38,913 nt of DNA. Source: an uncultured Lachnospiraceae bacterium (GTDB lineage Bacteria; Bacillota; Clostridia; Lachnospirales; Lachnospiraceae). The stretch spans positions 1 to 38,913 of the forward strand of contig CAMWLV010000017.1 in NCBI GenBank assembly GCA_947175175.1, in the 5' to 3' direction. The translations under genes and the position numbers were made by a program. A model generated the notes under the pieces. It had not been told where the DNA came from. It worked only from the letters and a program-made list of their open reading frames with translations, and did no database searches. Numbering within the stretch: position 1 is the stretch's first letter; each line of letters begins with the position of its first letter. This document shows, in pieces, positions 26,421 through 33,338 of the stretch.

Positions 26421-27571
26421 CATTCCACCCCCTTTGTCCTGTTTTCGTAAACCGCTATTTCTATGATCTCCTCCATCTGTTCTGCCGGGAGCTGGTAATC
26501 TATCAGCACCATGAGCTGGCTGTCGGTAAGTCCTTTTTCAAGGGCGCTCCTGACCTGGACAAGCTGCTTTGCTTCAAGCCCCCTCTCCGCAACCAGCTTT
26601 ACGATATCTGTCTTTCTTTTCAAGAACAGACGTGAGAACAACGTGCTTATAATGCCATTTTCTTTTTTCTTTTCCATACGTTCAACGGGAACCATCTGGA
26701 CAATCCGTCCGTATTCATCAACCAGCGCTGTCCGGTATTCCGTATGGACCACAAGTGTCTTATCCACCGCGGATGCGGCATCCATAACAGGACCGCTTTC
26801 TTTTTTAACTGCCATTCCTGTCTGTCTCACCACTGGATCATTATCATATAGACTGCCTGTATTATCAGACTGCGCCTTTCTTTCCATGATACGCCTTTCC
26901 CTTGCGGACTCTTCCATCTCGCCTTTTAACCTTGCGATCTCCGCCCTTGCAGCGTTGATCTGGTCCTGCTGGTTCTCAAGCAGTTTGTCCCTGTCGGCAA
27001 GCTGTGACTGGAGGCTGTCCAGATCCTGTGTTGCCTGCTTTGCCGCCTGCAGCTCTTTTAACTTTTCATTCAGTGCATCATAGCGTTTCTCCTGGAAATC
27101 AATCTTTTCCACAGCCTCGCTGATCCTGTTTAAAAGTTCCTCCGCATATGCTTCATCTGTACCCGTCTTTTTCTGTGCCGTATCAAGGTTTTTCATGATA
27201 TTCTGGAACAGCTTTTTCATTGTAAAGGCTGTCTGTCCCGTATTCTGTGTGATCTCTTTTATGGCCTCAAGATTCACTCCTTTCTCGTAAAATTCAAGAG
27301 CGACCGCCATCTGTTCCCCAGTAAGCCCTTCCTTTGTAACAGCGTCCATGACTTCGCGACCGTATCCATTCCTCAAACACACTGAATAAACCTTCATCTG
27401 CGTATAATCAAGCTTTTTGGCAGTATACTCCTCGGTCTCTTTTGGTGTAAGCCCGTACTTTAGATCCTCCTCCACAAGCCTGAGCATTGCCTCAGTAAAA
27501 CGCGGATTATTTTTCAGGCTCTCCATATAGACCTTTAGATCCATGTTTGTCATCGCGCTTCTTTCCTGCAT
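26420..27571 (-). CDS. Coiled-coil protein downstream of the relaxase, unknown function
   Basis: A 383-residue cytoplasmic protein I cannot name. The first ~110 residues carry helical phrases spaced about 36 apart (LTPKETEEYTAKKLDYTQMK, LTGEQMAVALEFYEKGVNLE), and LTDSQLMVLIDYQLPAEQ near residue 350 matches them, so a short repeat occurs at both ends. Residues ~150-230 form a long coiled coil (LKELQAAKQATQDLDSLQSQ). An amphipathic, partly hydrophobic stretch (IISTLFSRLFLKRK) lies near 300. The start is ATG 27571, just after AAGGGAG; ATG 27553 is an alternative. It overlaps the relaxase gene by 22 bp, so it is likely made in step with the relaxase. Confidence 0.75.
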   Translation of the reverse strand: MQERSAMTNMDLKVYMESLKNNPRFTEAMLRLVEEDLKYGLTPKETEEYTAKKLDYTQMKVYSVCLRNGYGREVMDAVTKEGLTGEQMAVALEFYEKGVNLEAIKEITQNTGQTAFTMKKLFQNIMKNLDTAQKKTGTDEAYAEELLNRISEAVEKIDFQEKRYDALNEKLKELQAAKQATQDLDSLQSQLADRDKLLENQQDQINAARAEIARLKGEMEESARERRIMERKAQSDNTGSLYDNDPVVRQTGMAVKKESGPVMDAASAVDKTLVVHTEYRTALVDEYGRIVQMVPVERMEKKKENGIISTLFSRLFLKRKTDIVKLVAERGLEAKQLVQVRSALEKGLTDSQLMVLIDYQLPAEQMEEIIEIAVYENRTKGVE

Positions 27572-29076
27572 TTAGCTCCCTCCTTCCTTTTGCTGCATGA
27601 TATATCACTACTTGCTGCTTCATAACGTGATGTATTTTCCCTGTCATTCCATATATTGTCGCTCATATTCTTTTCTGCTTTGCTCAAAACGCTGTCCGCC
27701 ATACACTCCTTTAAAATGCGGCCTGCAATGCGCTCCTCATTTGCCACCTTTCTCTCTTTTTCACCCGCAAGCAGGAGCTCACCCTGAAAGTGCTGTTTCA
27801 AAGCTTCCAGCCGTTCCGGCGTATATCCTTCCTTTAGAAGCACTGCATTTAACTCCTGCCATCGTTCATGTTCTTCCTCAAATAAAGCTTCGCCGCGGCT
27901 GTAACAGTCCTCACACTCCTGCAGCTCCCTCATTTCGTCCGCCACATCAAACAGCGGCTTAAAACGGGCTCGTTCCTTATAGATCCTTCTTTTTTCCTTT
28001 GAAGCCTCCTCCCGCCGCTCCTGTAAGGCATTCACAACGGCGGCAATATCAGAAACACTGTCAGCCCCGTGTCTGTTTAAAAAGAGGTAATCCTCCTGAA
28101 GCCTGTGCATCATGCGGATATCATCACGGTATTTCCATGCCTGGCTGTAAGGCCTCTTCTTCAGTTTTCCTGTCTGGTATAACTTTGCAAAATAACGTTT
28201 CTGGATGCCTGACATTTTTGTCCGCCGGTATCTTTTTACCCTGCACCGCACAAGCTTCGGCGCCCGCTTTTGTTCCGGCTGGTACTGTGACAGGTTTTCC
28301 GTAAGGATTCTCTCACGGATGCGATCCCTCGTATAATCAGGTCCAAGACCTTGGCAGCGTTTAAAACGTGCCATTCCCATTGGTCTGACAGCAAGATATT
28401 TTCCGTCGCTTTCATATGCATTTTTAACTGCATATCCCATCCCCAACAGCATGGATAAAAAAGATTCATACGTCGGCGACTGGAGAACACAGGCATCAAT
28501 ATCACGCCGGATCATGTCCTTCCAAATGGATCTCCCGTTTTTTGTATCATTCCATTCCTTATATTTTTCAGGTGCTTTTGTGCTGTCCGGTGATATTTCG
28601 ATCGTGGACAGTCCGTACTCCTTACAGAGACGGTTTACCATGGGCTGTATACTCTCCGCCCAGTCCCCCTTCTCATAACGGTATTTTTTTCCATCACGGA
28701 AACTGACACTGTTAAATATCACATGACCGTGAATATGGTCCGTATTGTCGTGGACCGCGTACAGTGCTTCATAATCTTTTCCAAGATATTCCCCTGCAAA
28801 CCTTCCAATGATCTCAAATGCTGTCGCCGCATCCACTTCACCTTCCACAAAGGATATGATCATGTGGTAGCCCTGCCGTTTGTCCGTCTTTCCAAATGCC
28901 GCCTTTGTCTGACGCATCTGGCTGTAGACATCTTCCTTCTGGCAGTTTAAGGCGCCCACCCATTTTCCGTCCCCGGTCTTTTTGGGGACAGTGATATAAT
29001 CGAGCGCCTGCCTTAAATGCTTTCCTGAATACCCTTCCCCGCAGTCACCGATGGTGAGTATCTTACTAATCGCCAA
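27550..29076 (-). CDS. Relaxase (MobA/VirD2 type)
   Basis: A 508-residue DNA-nicking enzyme of the MobA/VirD2 family (PF03432), probably MOBP. The three-histidine metal site is in HDNTDHIHGHVIFN (His109, His114, His116, with His118 next). The candidate nucleophile is Tyr28 in ALDYITV, just inside the N-terminus as usual. The enzyme cuts one strand at oriT and stays attached to the 5' end. The C-terminal half is basic and helical, as expected for DNA handling. The start is probably TTG 29074-29076, as AISKILTIG matches the family start; GGGAGG is 11 bases upstream, and the upstream frame has no better site. mobC lies upstream across a 151-bp gap that holds a 7-bp hairpin. Confidence 0.9.
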   Translation of the reverse strand: MAISKILTIGDCGEGYSGKHLRQALDYITVPKKTGDGKWVGALNCQKEDVYSQMRQTKAAFGKTDKRQGYHMIISFVEGEVDAATAFEIIGRFAGEYLGKDYEALYAVHDNTDHIHGHVIFNSVSFRDGKKYRYEKGDWAESIQPMVNRLCKEYGLSTIEISPDSTKAPEKYKEWNDTKNGRSIWKDMIRRDIDACVLQSPTYESFLSMLLGMGYAVKNAYESDGKYLAVRPMGMARFKRCQGLGPDYTRDRIRERILTENLSQYQPEQKRAPKLVRCRVKRYRRTKMSGIQKRYFAKLYQTGKLKKRPYSQAWKYRDDIRMMHRLQEDYLFLNRHGADSVSDIAAVVNALQERREEASKEKRRIYKERARFKPLFDVADEMRELQECEDCYSRGEALFEEEHERWQELNAVLLKEGYTPERLEALKQHFQGELLLAGEKERKVANEERIAGRILKECMADSVLSKAEKNMSDNIWNDRENTSRYEAASSDISCSKRKEGAKCRKEAR

Positions 29077-29202
29077 ACTTTTAACCACCTCCCTAACCTG
29101 GATAAACCGAAACCAAAATTTTGCCATTTTGTGCAAAAATCGTTGTTAAGTGCCTGAAAGCAAATGCTGTTTATTTAAAGAAACATTAATTATGTATTGC
29201 CT

Positions 29203-29224
29203 GCTTCTGTACGATACCAGAAGC
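29203..29224. other. Stem-loop between mobC and relaxase
   Basis: GCTTCTG (29203-29209) and CAGAAGC (29218-29224) form a perfect 7-bp stem with an 8-base loop, three bases after the mobC stop. No T-run follows on the minus strand. It might limit readthrough to the relaxase or be a relaxosome site. Confidence 0.45.
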
Positions 29225-29227
29225 CTC

Positions 29228-29563
29228 TTATGGTAAGTCGTTTATTTGTGAAACTGCTTCCTTTACCAGTAGGTTCAACTTTTTCATGTATGCTGTTAAA
29301 AGCTCTCTGTCCTCAATCCTGTACAGCTTTGAGTTGTAATTTCTTGTGATCTGGTTGATATTATTCCCGATGGCGTTAACCTCATTGATAAGCTCTTTTA
29401 ATAGGATACGTATCTCCGGGTAGTCATGAGGCTTCTGTGTGATCAGAAGCCTCATATAATCTGCCTCACACAGCCCTGCCTCTTTTGCTTTTTTCGATAA
29501 TTCCTCTGCCTCCATTGGCATGAGCCGGAGTGTCTTTTTCACACAATGGATGCTGTCGGCCAT
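29228..29563 (-). CDS. mobC: MobC-like relaxosome accessory protein
   Basis: A 111-residue protein with the MobC (PF05713) pattern. A ribbon-helix-helix-type N-terminus (KTLRLMPMEAEELSKKAKEA, then YMRLLIT) is followed by the family hallmark GNNINQITRNYN near residue 66. MobC proteins bind near oriT and help the relaxase melt and nick DNA. The start, ATG 29561-29563, directly abuts the upstream stop (TAA-ATG), with GGGAGG nine bases away. The relaxase gene follows after a hairpin-bearing gap. Confidence 0.9.
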   Translation of the reverse strand: MADSIHCVKKTLRLMPMEAEELSKKAKEAGLCEADYMRLLITQKPHDYPEIRILLKELINEVNAIGNNINQITRNYNSKLYRIEDRELLTAYMKKLNLLVKEAVSQINDLP

Positions 29564-30112
29564 TTACCTGCACCTCCCTTTTCTGGTTCCTGCCTCTTTT
29601 TTTACAGTATCTTCCCGCATTCCTGCAAGCCCCTCCTTCAACTGTCCGACCGCGCTGTCAATATCTTTCCCCTCACCAAGACTGCTGATAATCGCGCCTG
29701 CAATCCTCACTGCCATCTCTTCGAGCTCTTTCCCATATCTCGTGCGGTCAAACAGGCCGTCCAGTATCTTTTCATCAGAACAAAGCTCCTTATAACTTTC
29801 GGAGGCCACCTGGTAATCTTCAGGAGACTCCAGCTTCTCCATCAGCCTTTCTGAATCCTGCATCATTGCAAAATTCCATTCATAGGCATCATCAATAGCA
29901 TCCTCTATGTCGTATTCCTCCCAGCTGATATCCTCCGGCTGTCCGCATACATCACCACGGTAGAGACTGCCATCTTTCGCTGCAAGCGCATACCCATGTC
30001 CCTCCACATATCCAAGGACAATCCCTGCCTCCTCATCTGTCATCGCAAATGCATCTGCCACAAGTGCTGCAAGTCCGCTGCCGTCCTGTACTGCTCTCAT
30101 TCCTGTTTCCAT
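29564..30112 (-). CDS. Acidic protein at the head of the mob operon, unknown function
   Basis: About 182 residues, acidic, with a short beta-like start (GIVLGYVEGHGYALAAKDGS) and helical remainder. I do not recognise it. The start is open: ATG 30112 and ATG 30100 lack good ribosome spacing, while a strong AGGAGG near 30138-30143 would suit a rare ATA near 30130. The GTG at 30139 overlaps that ribosome site and is too close. It is the first gene after the hairpin/iteron core and abuts mobC (TAA-ATG), so it belongs to the mobilisation operon. A relaxosome or regulatory part is a guess from place. Confidence 0.7.
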   Translation of the reverse strand: METGMRAVQDGSGLAALVADAFAMTDEEAGIVLGYVEGHGYALAAKDGSLYRGDVCGQPEDISWEEYDIEDAIDDAYEWNFAMMQDSERLMEKLESPEDYQVASESYKELCSDEKILDGLFDRTRYGKELEEMAVRIAGAIISSLGEGKDIDSAVGQLKEGLAGMREDTVKKEAGTRKGRCR

Positions 30113-30184
30113 CTCCCTGTCTTTTCCTATTCGTAACACCTCCTTTAACCGTCACTTTTTCATTCAGTAAGTATGCTGTCAGCT

Positions 30185-30256
30185 CAAATTCCGGGGAATT
30201 TGCCAGATACGCATGAGCGACGGCTCATGCCCCTGGTTAGGGGAAAAATCCCCTAA
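30185..30256. other. Candidate oriT: three consecutive perfect hairpins
   Basis: Three perfect palindromes stand in a row: CAAATTCC/GGAATTTG with a 2-base loop (30185-30202), GCATGAGC/GCTCATGC with loop GACG (30211-30230), and TTAGGGGA/TCCCCTAA with loop AAAA (30237-30256). They lie in non-coding DNA just upstream of the mob operon, where oriT is expected. On the minus strand TATCTGGC between the first two stems recalls the TATCCTGC nick region of RP4-like MOBP oriTs at six of eight positions. The assignment as oriT is inference; a single-strand replication origin is the main alternative. Confidence 0.6.
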
Positions 30257-30276
30257 AACCCCTTTGTTATCCATAT

Positions 30277-30500
30277 GCCGCCACTTTCTGACTGCACTTT
30301 TGGAAAAGACTGTCATTTTCTGACTGCATCCTTGAAAAATGCCGTTACTTTCTGCCGCCTCTTTTTGCCTGAAAAAACCACCTGCAGAAAAAATTTCCCC
30401 ACGTGCCGCCACTTTCTGACTGCATTTTTGGAAAAAGCCAACTCTTTCTGACAGCACTTCTGAAAAATGCCGTTACTTTTTAACGGCATCTTCCCGCGGA
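30277..30500. repeat. Tandem iteron array, 32-bp period, seven units
   Basis: Seven contiguous units start at 30277, 30309, 30341, 30373, 30405, 30437 and 30469, exactly 32 bp apart. The unit begins GCCGCCACTTTCTGACTGCA and ends in GGAAAAA-like bases. Units 1 and 5 agree at 30 of 32 positions; units 2, 3 and 6 are clear; unit 4 is degenerate; unit 7 matches only in its first part and runs into the TOPRIM gene's end. With no spacers it is not a CRISPR array. It resembles iterons bound by a replication, partition or relaxosome protein. The 32-bp pitch is close to three helical turns, so proteins would sit on one DNA face. Confidence 0.85.
30463..30489 (-). terminator. Terminator overlapping the stop codon of the TOPRIM gene
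   Basis: On the minus strand ATGCCGTTA and TAACGGCAT form a perfect 9-bp stem with a 5-base loop, followed by five T. The TAA stop of the TOPRIM gene is inside the first arm. It is built from the junction of iteron units 6 and 7. Confidence 0.75.
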
Positions 30501-31517
30501 TTGTGTTTTCCCTGTTTTTATTTCACAATCCATGGGTATCGTTTTCCTATCCGCTTTCACATCACAATTCAAGGGTGCCGATTTTCTCACTGCCTGCAGC
30601 CATTCGTTGTAATCCTTGTACTGCTTTGGCGGCAGCTTTTCTCCTACATCAAATCCCAGTCCGTAATATTTCTCCATGAGGGAATCCGATGCTTTCCTCC
30701 CTGGACTGTCATTGTCAAGGCAGAATGTGATGCACTGTATCTGCGGGTGCTCCGACAGGAATGTTGCAAGCGGCGCGTCCCACAGCATTCCCAGTGCGAC
30801 AAGGCTGCTTTCATAGTCCCTGGAAATGTCCATATAGCTCATTGCATCAATCGCTGCCTCAAAAACGACGACTTCGCTGCTCCCCTCACGGAAAACATTA
30901 AAACCGTAATTCTTGTCCCCGCCTGCCACATCACACTTGAAGGCTTTCCCATTCCTGTCATATATCCCCCTCATGCCTGCCGACCTGGTAATGCCGTTTC
31001 TGTCATTTCCTTTGAAAACTATGTTATGGAAGCCTGCAGCCTCATAGATCAATCCTGCATTTAAGAAGAAATCAATGACCTCCCTGCTGATCCCCCGCTC
31101 ATGCTTTAGGTAATCATACAGATGGCTGTTGTCACCTGCCGGCATGGGAAGTACAAATTCTTTTTTTCCGGCATCATGCGGCTTCTGCACCTGATGCCTT
31201 AATTCTGGTCTCCTCACATCCGGCGCATCCCTGCTGTACCCTGCAAAATCGAGCAGCCAGAATACAGCCTCCCTTGTGCCCATTCCTGCAAATACCTTTA
31301 AAAAATCAATCTGTGATCCGCCACGCCCGCTGCTGTCATGCTCCCTTGACCACCGAAACCAGCTCCTGCGGTTATAGATGCGCAGTGAATCCATCTCTTT
31401 CAGTGTATGGAAATGTCCGATGCGTTTTACGGTATATCCAAGCTTTTCCGCAACATCGCACAGGTCTGTATCCTTTGCAGTCTGAAGTTCCTCCATGGTA
31501 AACCTACCTTGCTCCAT
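30480..31517 (-). CDS. TOPRIM-domain primase-like protein (DUF3991/Toprim_2)
   Basis: A 345-residue protein. Residues ~25-105 fit DUF3991, an N-terminal partner of TOPRIM domains (NRRSWFRWSREHDSSGRGGS, then AVFWLLDFAGY). The TOPRIM core has its glutamate in VVVFEAAIDAMSYM (~219) and the paired aspartates in FCLDNDSPGRKASD (~269). Such proteins are found in conjugative elements and are thought to act as primases or DNA-processing enzymes; there is no helicase part. ATG 31517 overlaps the RadC gene by 14 bp; ATG 31496 is an alternative. It ends in a terminator formed by the iteron array, so a role in starting replication or in second-strand synthesis after transfer at that locus is plausible. 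Confidence 0.8.
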   Translation of the reverse strand: MEQGRFTMEELQTAKDTDLCDVAEKLGYTVKRIGHFHTLKEMDSLRIYNRRSWFRWSREHDSSGRGGSQIDFLKVFAGMGTREAVFWLLDFAGYSRDAPDVRRPELRHQVQKPHDAGKKEFVLPMPAGDNSHLYDYLKHERGISREVIDFFLNAGLIYEAAGFHNIVFKGNDRNGITRSAGMRGIYDRNGKAFKCDVAGGDKNYGFNVFREGSSEVVVFEAAIDAMSYMDISRDYESSLVALGMLWDAPLATFLSEHPQIQCITFCLDNDSPGRKASDSLMEKYYGLGFDVGEKLPPKQYKDYNEWLQAVRKSAPLNCDVKADRKTIPMDCEIKTGKTQSAGRCR

Positions 31518-32109
31518 GTCTCCCGCCCCTTTCCGCAATCATTGGCATTCCTGCTTTTTTACTACCGTAATCCGTATCCGAACCAATGGGATTTTTACCA
31601 TCCGGCCCTGCTGTAAACTGTAAGCTGTTGTAATCCGTATATATCTCATAGTGCGGATTCCTCATCAGTCCTTTCTGGAGGAAACTGAAATACTGGCTGT
31701 TGTCACCTCCGACGATCACATGATCCGCTAACGGGATCCCCATCAGGTCGCACAGGTCTATCATGTGCCCTGTCATGTTGATGTCCGCCTTTGACGGGAT
31801 AAGGGAACTGCTGGGGTGGTTATGGACCATGACCATATACGCCGCATTGGAAAGGATGCTGCTCTTAAAAAGCTCCCTCGGACATAAAAGGCTCTGGTTC
31901 ACGGCTCCCATGCCTGCAAAATTGCAGTTGATCGGCGTCCCGTCTGATTTGAGGTTGATGACACAGACAACCTCCCTGTCAAGATCCTTAAGAACATCAC
32001 CCACCAGTGCAACGGCGTCATCAGGACATCCGAGCTTATAGTCCGACATGATCGGCGCATCCCTCACCAGACGTATGGATACCACTTCAAGGCTGTCCTT
32101 TTCTTCCAT
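31504..32109 (-). CDS. RadC-like JAB/MPN domain protein
   Basis: A 201-residue protein with a complete JAMM metal motif: HNHP at residues 96-99, Ser106 and Asp109 (pattern HxHP-x6-S-x2-D). The preceding DREVVCVINLKSDGTPI and the SSILSNAAYMVMV strand are typical of RadC-like proteins on plasmids and ICEs. The N-terminal helix-hairpin-helix part of chromosomal RadC is missing, as in most mobile-element copies. Its substrate is unknown, and the name RadC does not prove DNA repair. I chose ATG 32109 after GAGAGGGGG; the longer frame from GTG 32154 has a ribosome site too close. It overlaps the genes on both sides. Confidence 0.85.
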   Translation of the reverse strand: MEEKDSLEVVSIRLVRDAPIMSDYKLGCPDDAVALVGDVLKDLDREVVCVINLKSDGTPINCNFAGMGAVNQSLLCPRELFKSSILSNAAYMVMVHNHPSSSLIPSKADINMTGHMIDLCDLMGIPLADHVIVGGDNSQYFSFLQKGLMRNPHYEIYTDYNSLQFTAGPDGKNPIGSDTDYGSKKAGMPMIAERGGRHGAR

Positions 32110-32224
32110 CACCGCCGTCCCCCTCTCCAAATTCAACGCGGATGATAAATTCACCCTCCTGTGACTGTATCAGCTTTCTGATATCTTCCAGCGTATCCAC
32201 TGTTATCTCTGTTTCTTTTCCCAT
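32087..32224 (-). CDS. 45-residue acidic protein
   Basis: A very short gene between the DUF5688-like and RadC genes: ATG 32222-32224, TAGGAG six bases upstream, stop at 32087. The protein starts MGKETEITVDTLEDIRKL, continues with an EFIIRVEF strand, and ends Gly/Asp-rich. The compact helix-then-strand pattern and the good ribosome site argue for a real gene. Its end overlaps the RadC start by 23 bp, which would couple the two. No family is recognised. Confidence 0.65.
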   Translation of the reverse strand: MGKETEITVDTLEDIRKLIQSQEGEFIIRVEFGEGDGGDGRKGQP

Positions 32225-32233
32225 GCCACGCTC

Positions 32234-33223
32234 CTATCTTGAGTGTGCCGCCCCACATTTTACCTGCGGTTTTACAGGCTGCCTGTCCAATGCAGCTGAT
32301 GCGGGCGTTATCTGCCGCAGTTCCCTGTCATAATGGTAGACCTGGTCAGAAAGACGCTCTTTTGGACTGACATGTTCCGTGTTGACTTCACAGACCATGC
32401 GCGCCATCTCTTCTGCACTGCCCATTGAAGTAGAAACCGCGATTACTTCGTGGATTGATGAGGGAAGTATATACAGATCCGTACCGATGCTTTCCGCCAG
32501 TTCATGGAGTCTGTCCTCATACAGCATGGACGATGCACCGAAAGTCCTCCTTTCATTTGTGATGACGTACAATGTCTCTTCGGGCGCCGGATCACCGATC
32601 ATCAGGTTTGCAAGCTGTTCCGGCTTTCCTTCTGACCTGAACACTTCACGCATGACCTCTGTCATGGTTTTTACTTCCGTAGGGAACATTTCCTTTGTAT
32701 TTACAAATGCCGCCTCATACAGCTGCTGTTCGTTCATTCCCATCATGTCTGCAAGTCCGCTGCTGACCACCGCCGAAAATACTGACGTGCTGTCGCTCCC
32801 TGAAACAAGGCGGTATATAATGGAAAGGGCGTGGAACTCCCTGTGCGGCACCCCTGCGAGCATCTCCCGGTTCTGCTCCGTGTTGACAAGCTCCATCATG
32901 ATCCTGCCACTGGCATCAGAAAGACTTAATTGCCTGCATTCCTCTGGCACGTTCCTATATGCCTCCATCCAGATTTCCGCCGCAGTCTCTACTGCCTGCT
33001 GAAAACTTCCCCCCAGGACATAATCATCATACATATGATCCACATAAACTGTGGGAAATACCTCCCCTGCCCTGTCCGCAGGCGGAACCACATCCAGTCC
33101 GTCAAGTGTCTCGTTCGTTTTACGGACGGTATCCAGTCTTATGCCAAAATCCCTGAACTCTTCAGGAAGGTAATCTAAAAACTGTTCCGCCACAAGCTCC
33201 TTAAACATCTCATAATCCATCAT
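32234..33223 (-). CDS. DUF5688-like protein
   Basis: A 329-residue cytoplasmic protein that matches my memory of DUF5688: a start of the YEMFKELVAEQFLDYLPEEF type, a PTVYVDHMYDDYVLGGSFQQ segment, a MTEVMREVFRSEGKP helix, and the late LYVITNERRTFGASSMLYED followed by LYILPSSIHEVI. These proteins are common in Clostridia conjugative elements; no function is established that I know of. The C-terminal 40 residues are variable and polar. The start is the paired ATG at 33218-33223; the ribosome site AAGGA is about 12 bases away, so expression may be modest. A perfect 7-bp stem-loop (33253-33275) lies just upstream. Confidence 0.8.
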   Translation of the reverse strand: MMDYEMFKELVAEQFLDYLPEEFRDFGIRLDTVRKTNETLDGLDVVPPADRAGEVFPTVYVDHMYDDYVLGGSFQQAVETAAEIWMEAYRNVPEECRQLSLSDASGRIMMELVNTEQNREMLAGVPHREFHALSIIYRLVSGSDSTSVFSAVVSSGLADMMGMNEQQLYEAAFVNTKEMFPTEVKTMTEVMREVFRSEGKPEQLANLMIGDPAPEETLYVITNERRTFGASSMLYEDRLHELAESIGTDLYILPSSIHEVIAVSTSMGSAEEMARMVCEVNTEHVSPKERLSDQVYHYDRELRQITPASAALDRQPVKPQVKCGAAHSR

Positions 33224-33252
33224 TGTTCATTTAATTCCTTTCTGGAAACAGT

Positions 33253-33275
33253 GCGGCAGCTATATATCCTGCCGC
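33253..33275. other. Stem-loop between coiled-coil and DUF5688-like genes
   Basis: GCGGCAG (33253-33259) and CTGCCGC (33269-33275) form a perfect stem with a 9-base AT loop. No T-run follows. It lies in the 115-bp gap upstream of the DUF5688-like start and may be an RNA-processing or regulatory element. Confidence 0.4.
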
Positions 33276-33338
33276 TGCTGCCTGCCATTTTAATCATTTA
33301 AATATTTATTGCTTCTGCCCAAAGTCTTGCGGGGCATC

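Noticed and set aside
30179-30457. A 92-codon minus-strand frame across the iteron array
   Set aside because: Its peptide is only the translated 32-bp repeat (recurring CSQK phrases), and the frame is also interrupted by the hairpin region's function. It has no ribosome site that fits.
30277-30500. CRISPR array
   Set aside because: The 32-bp units are contiguous with no unique spacers, and no cas genes are nearby.
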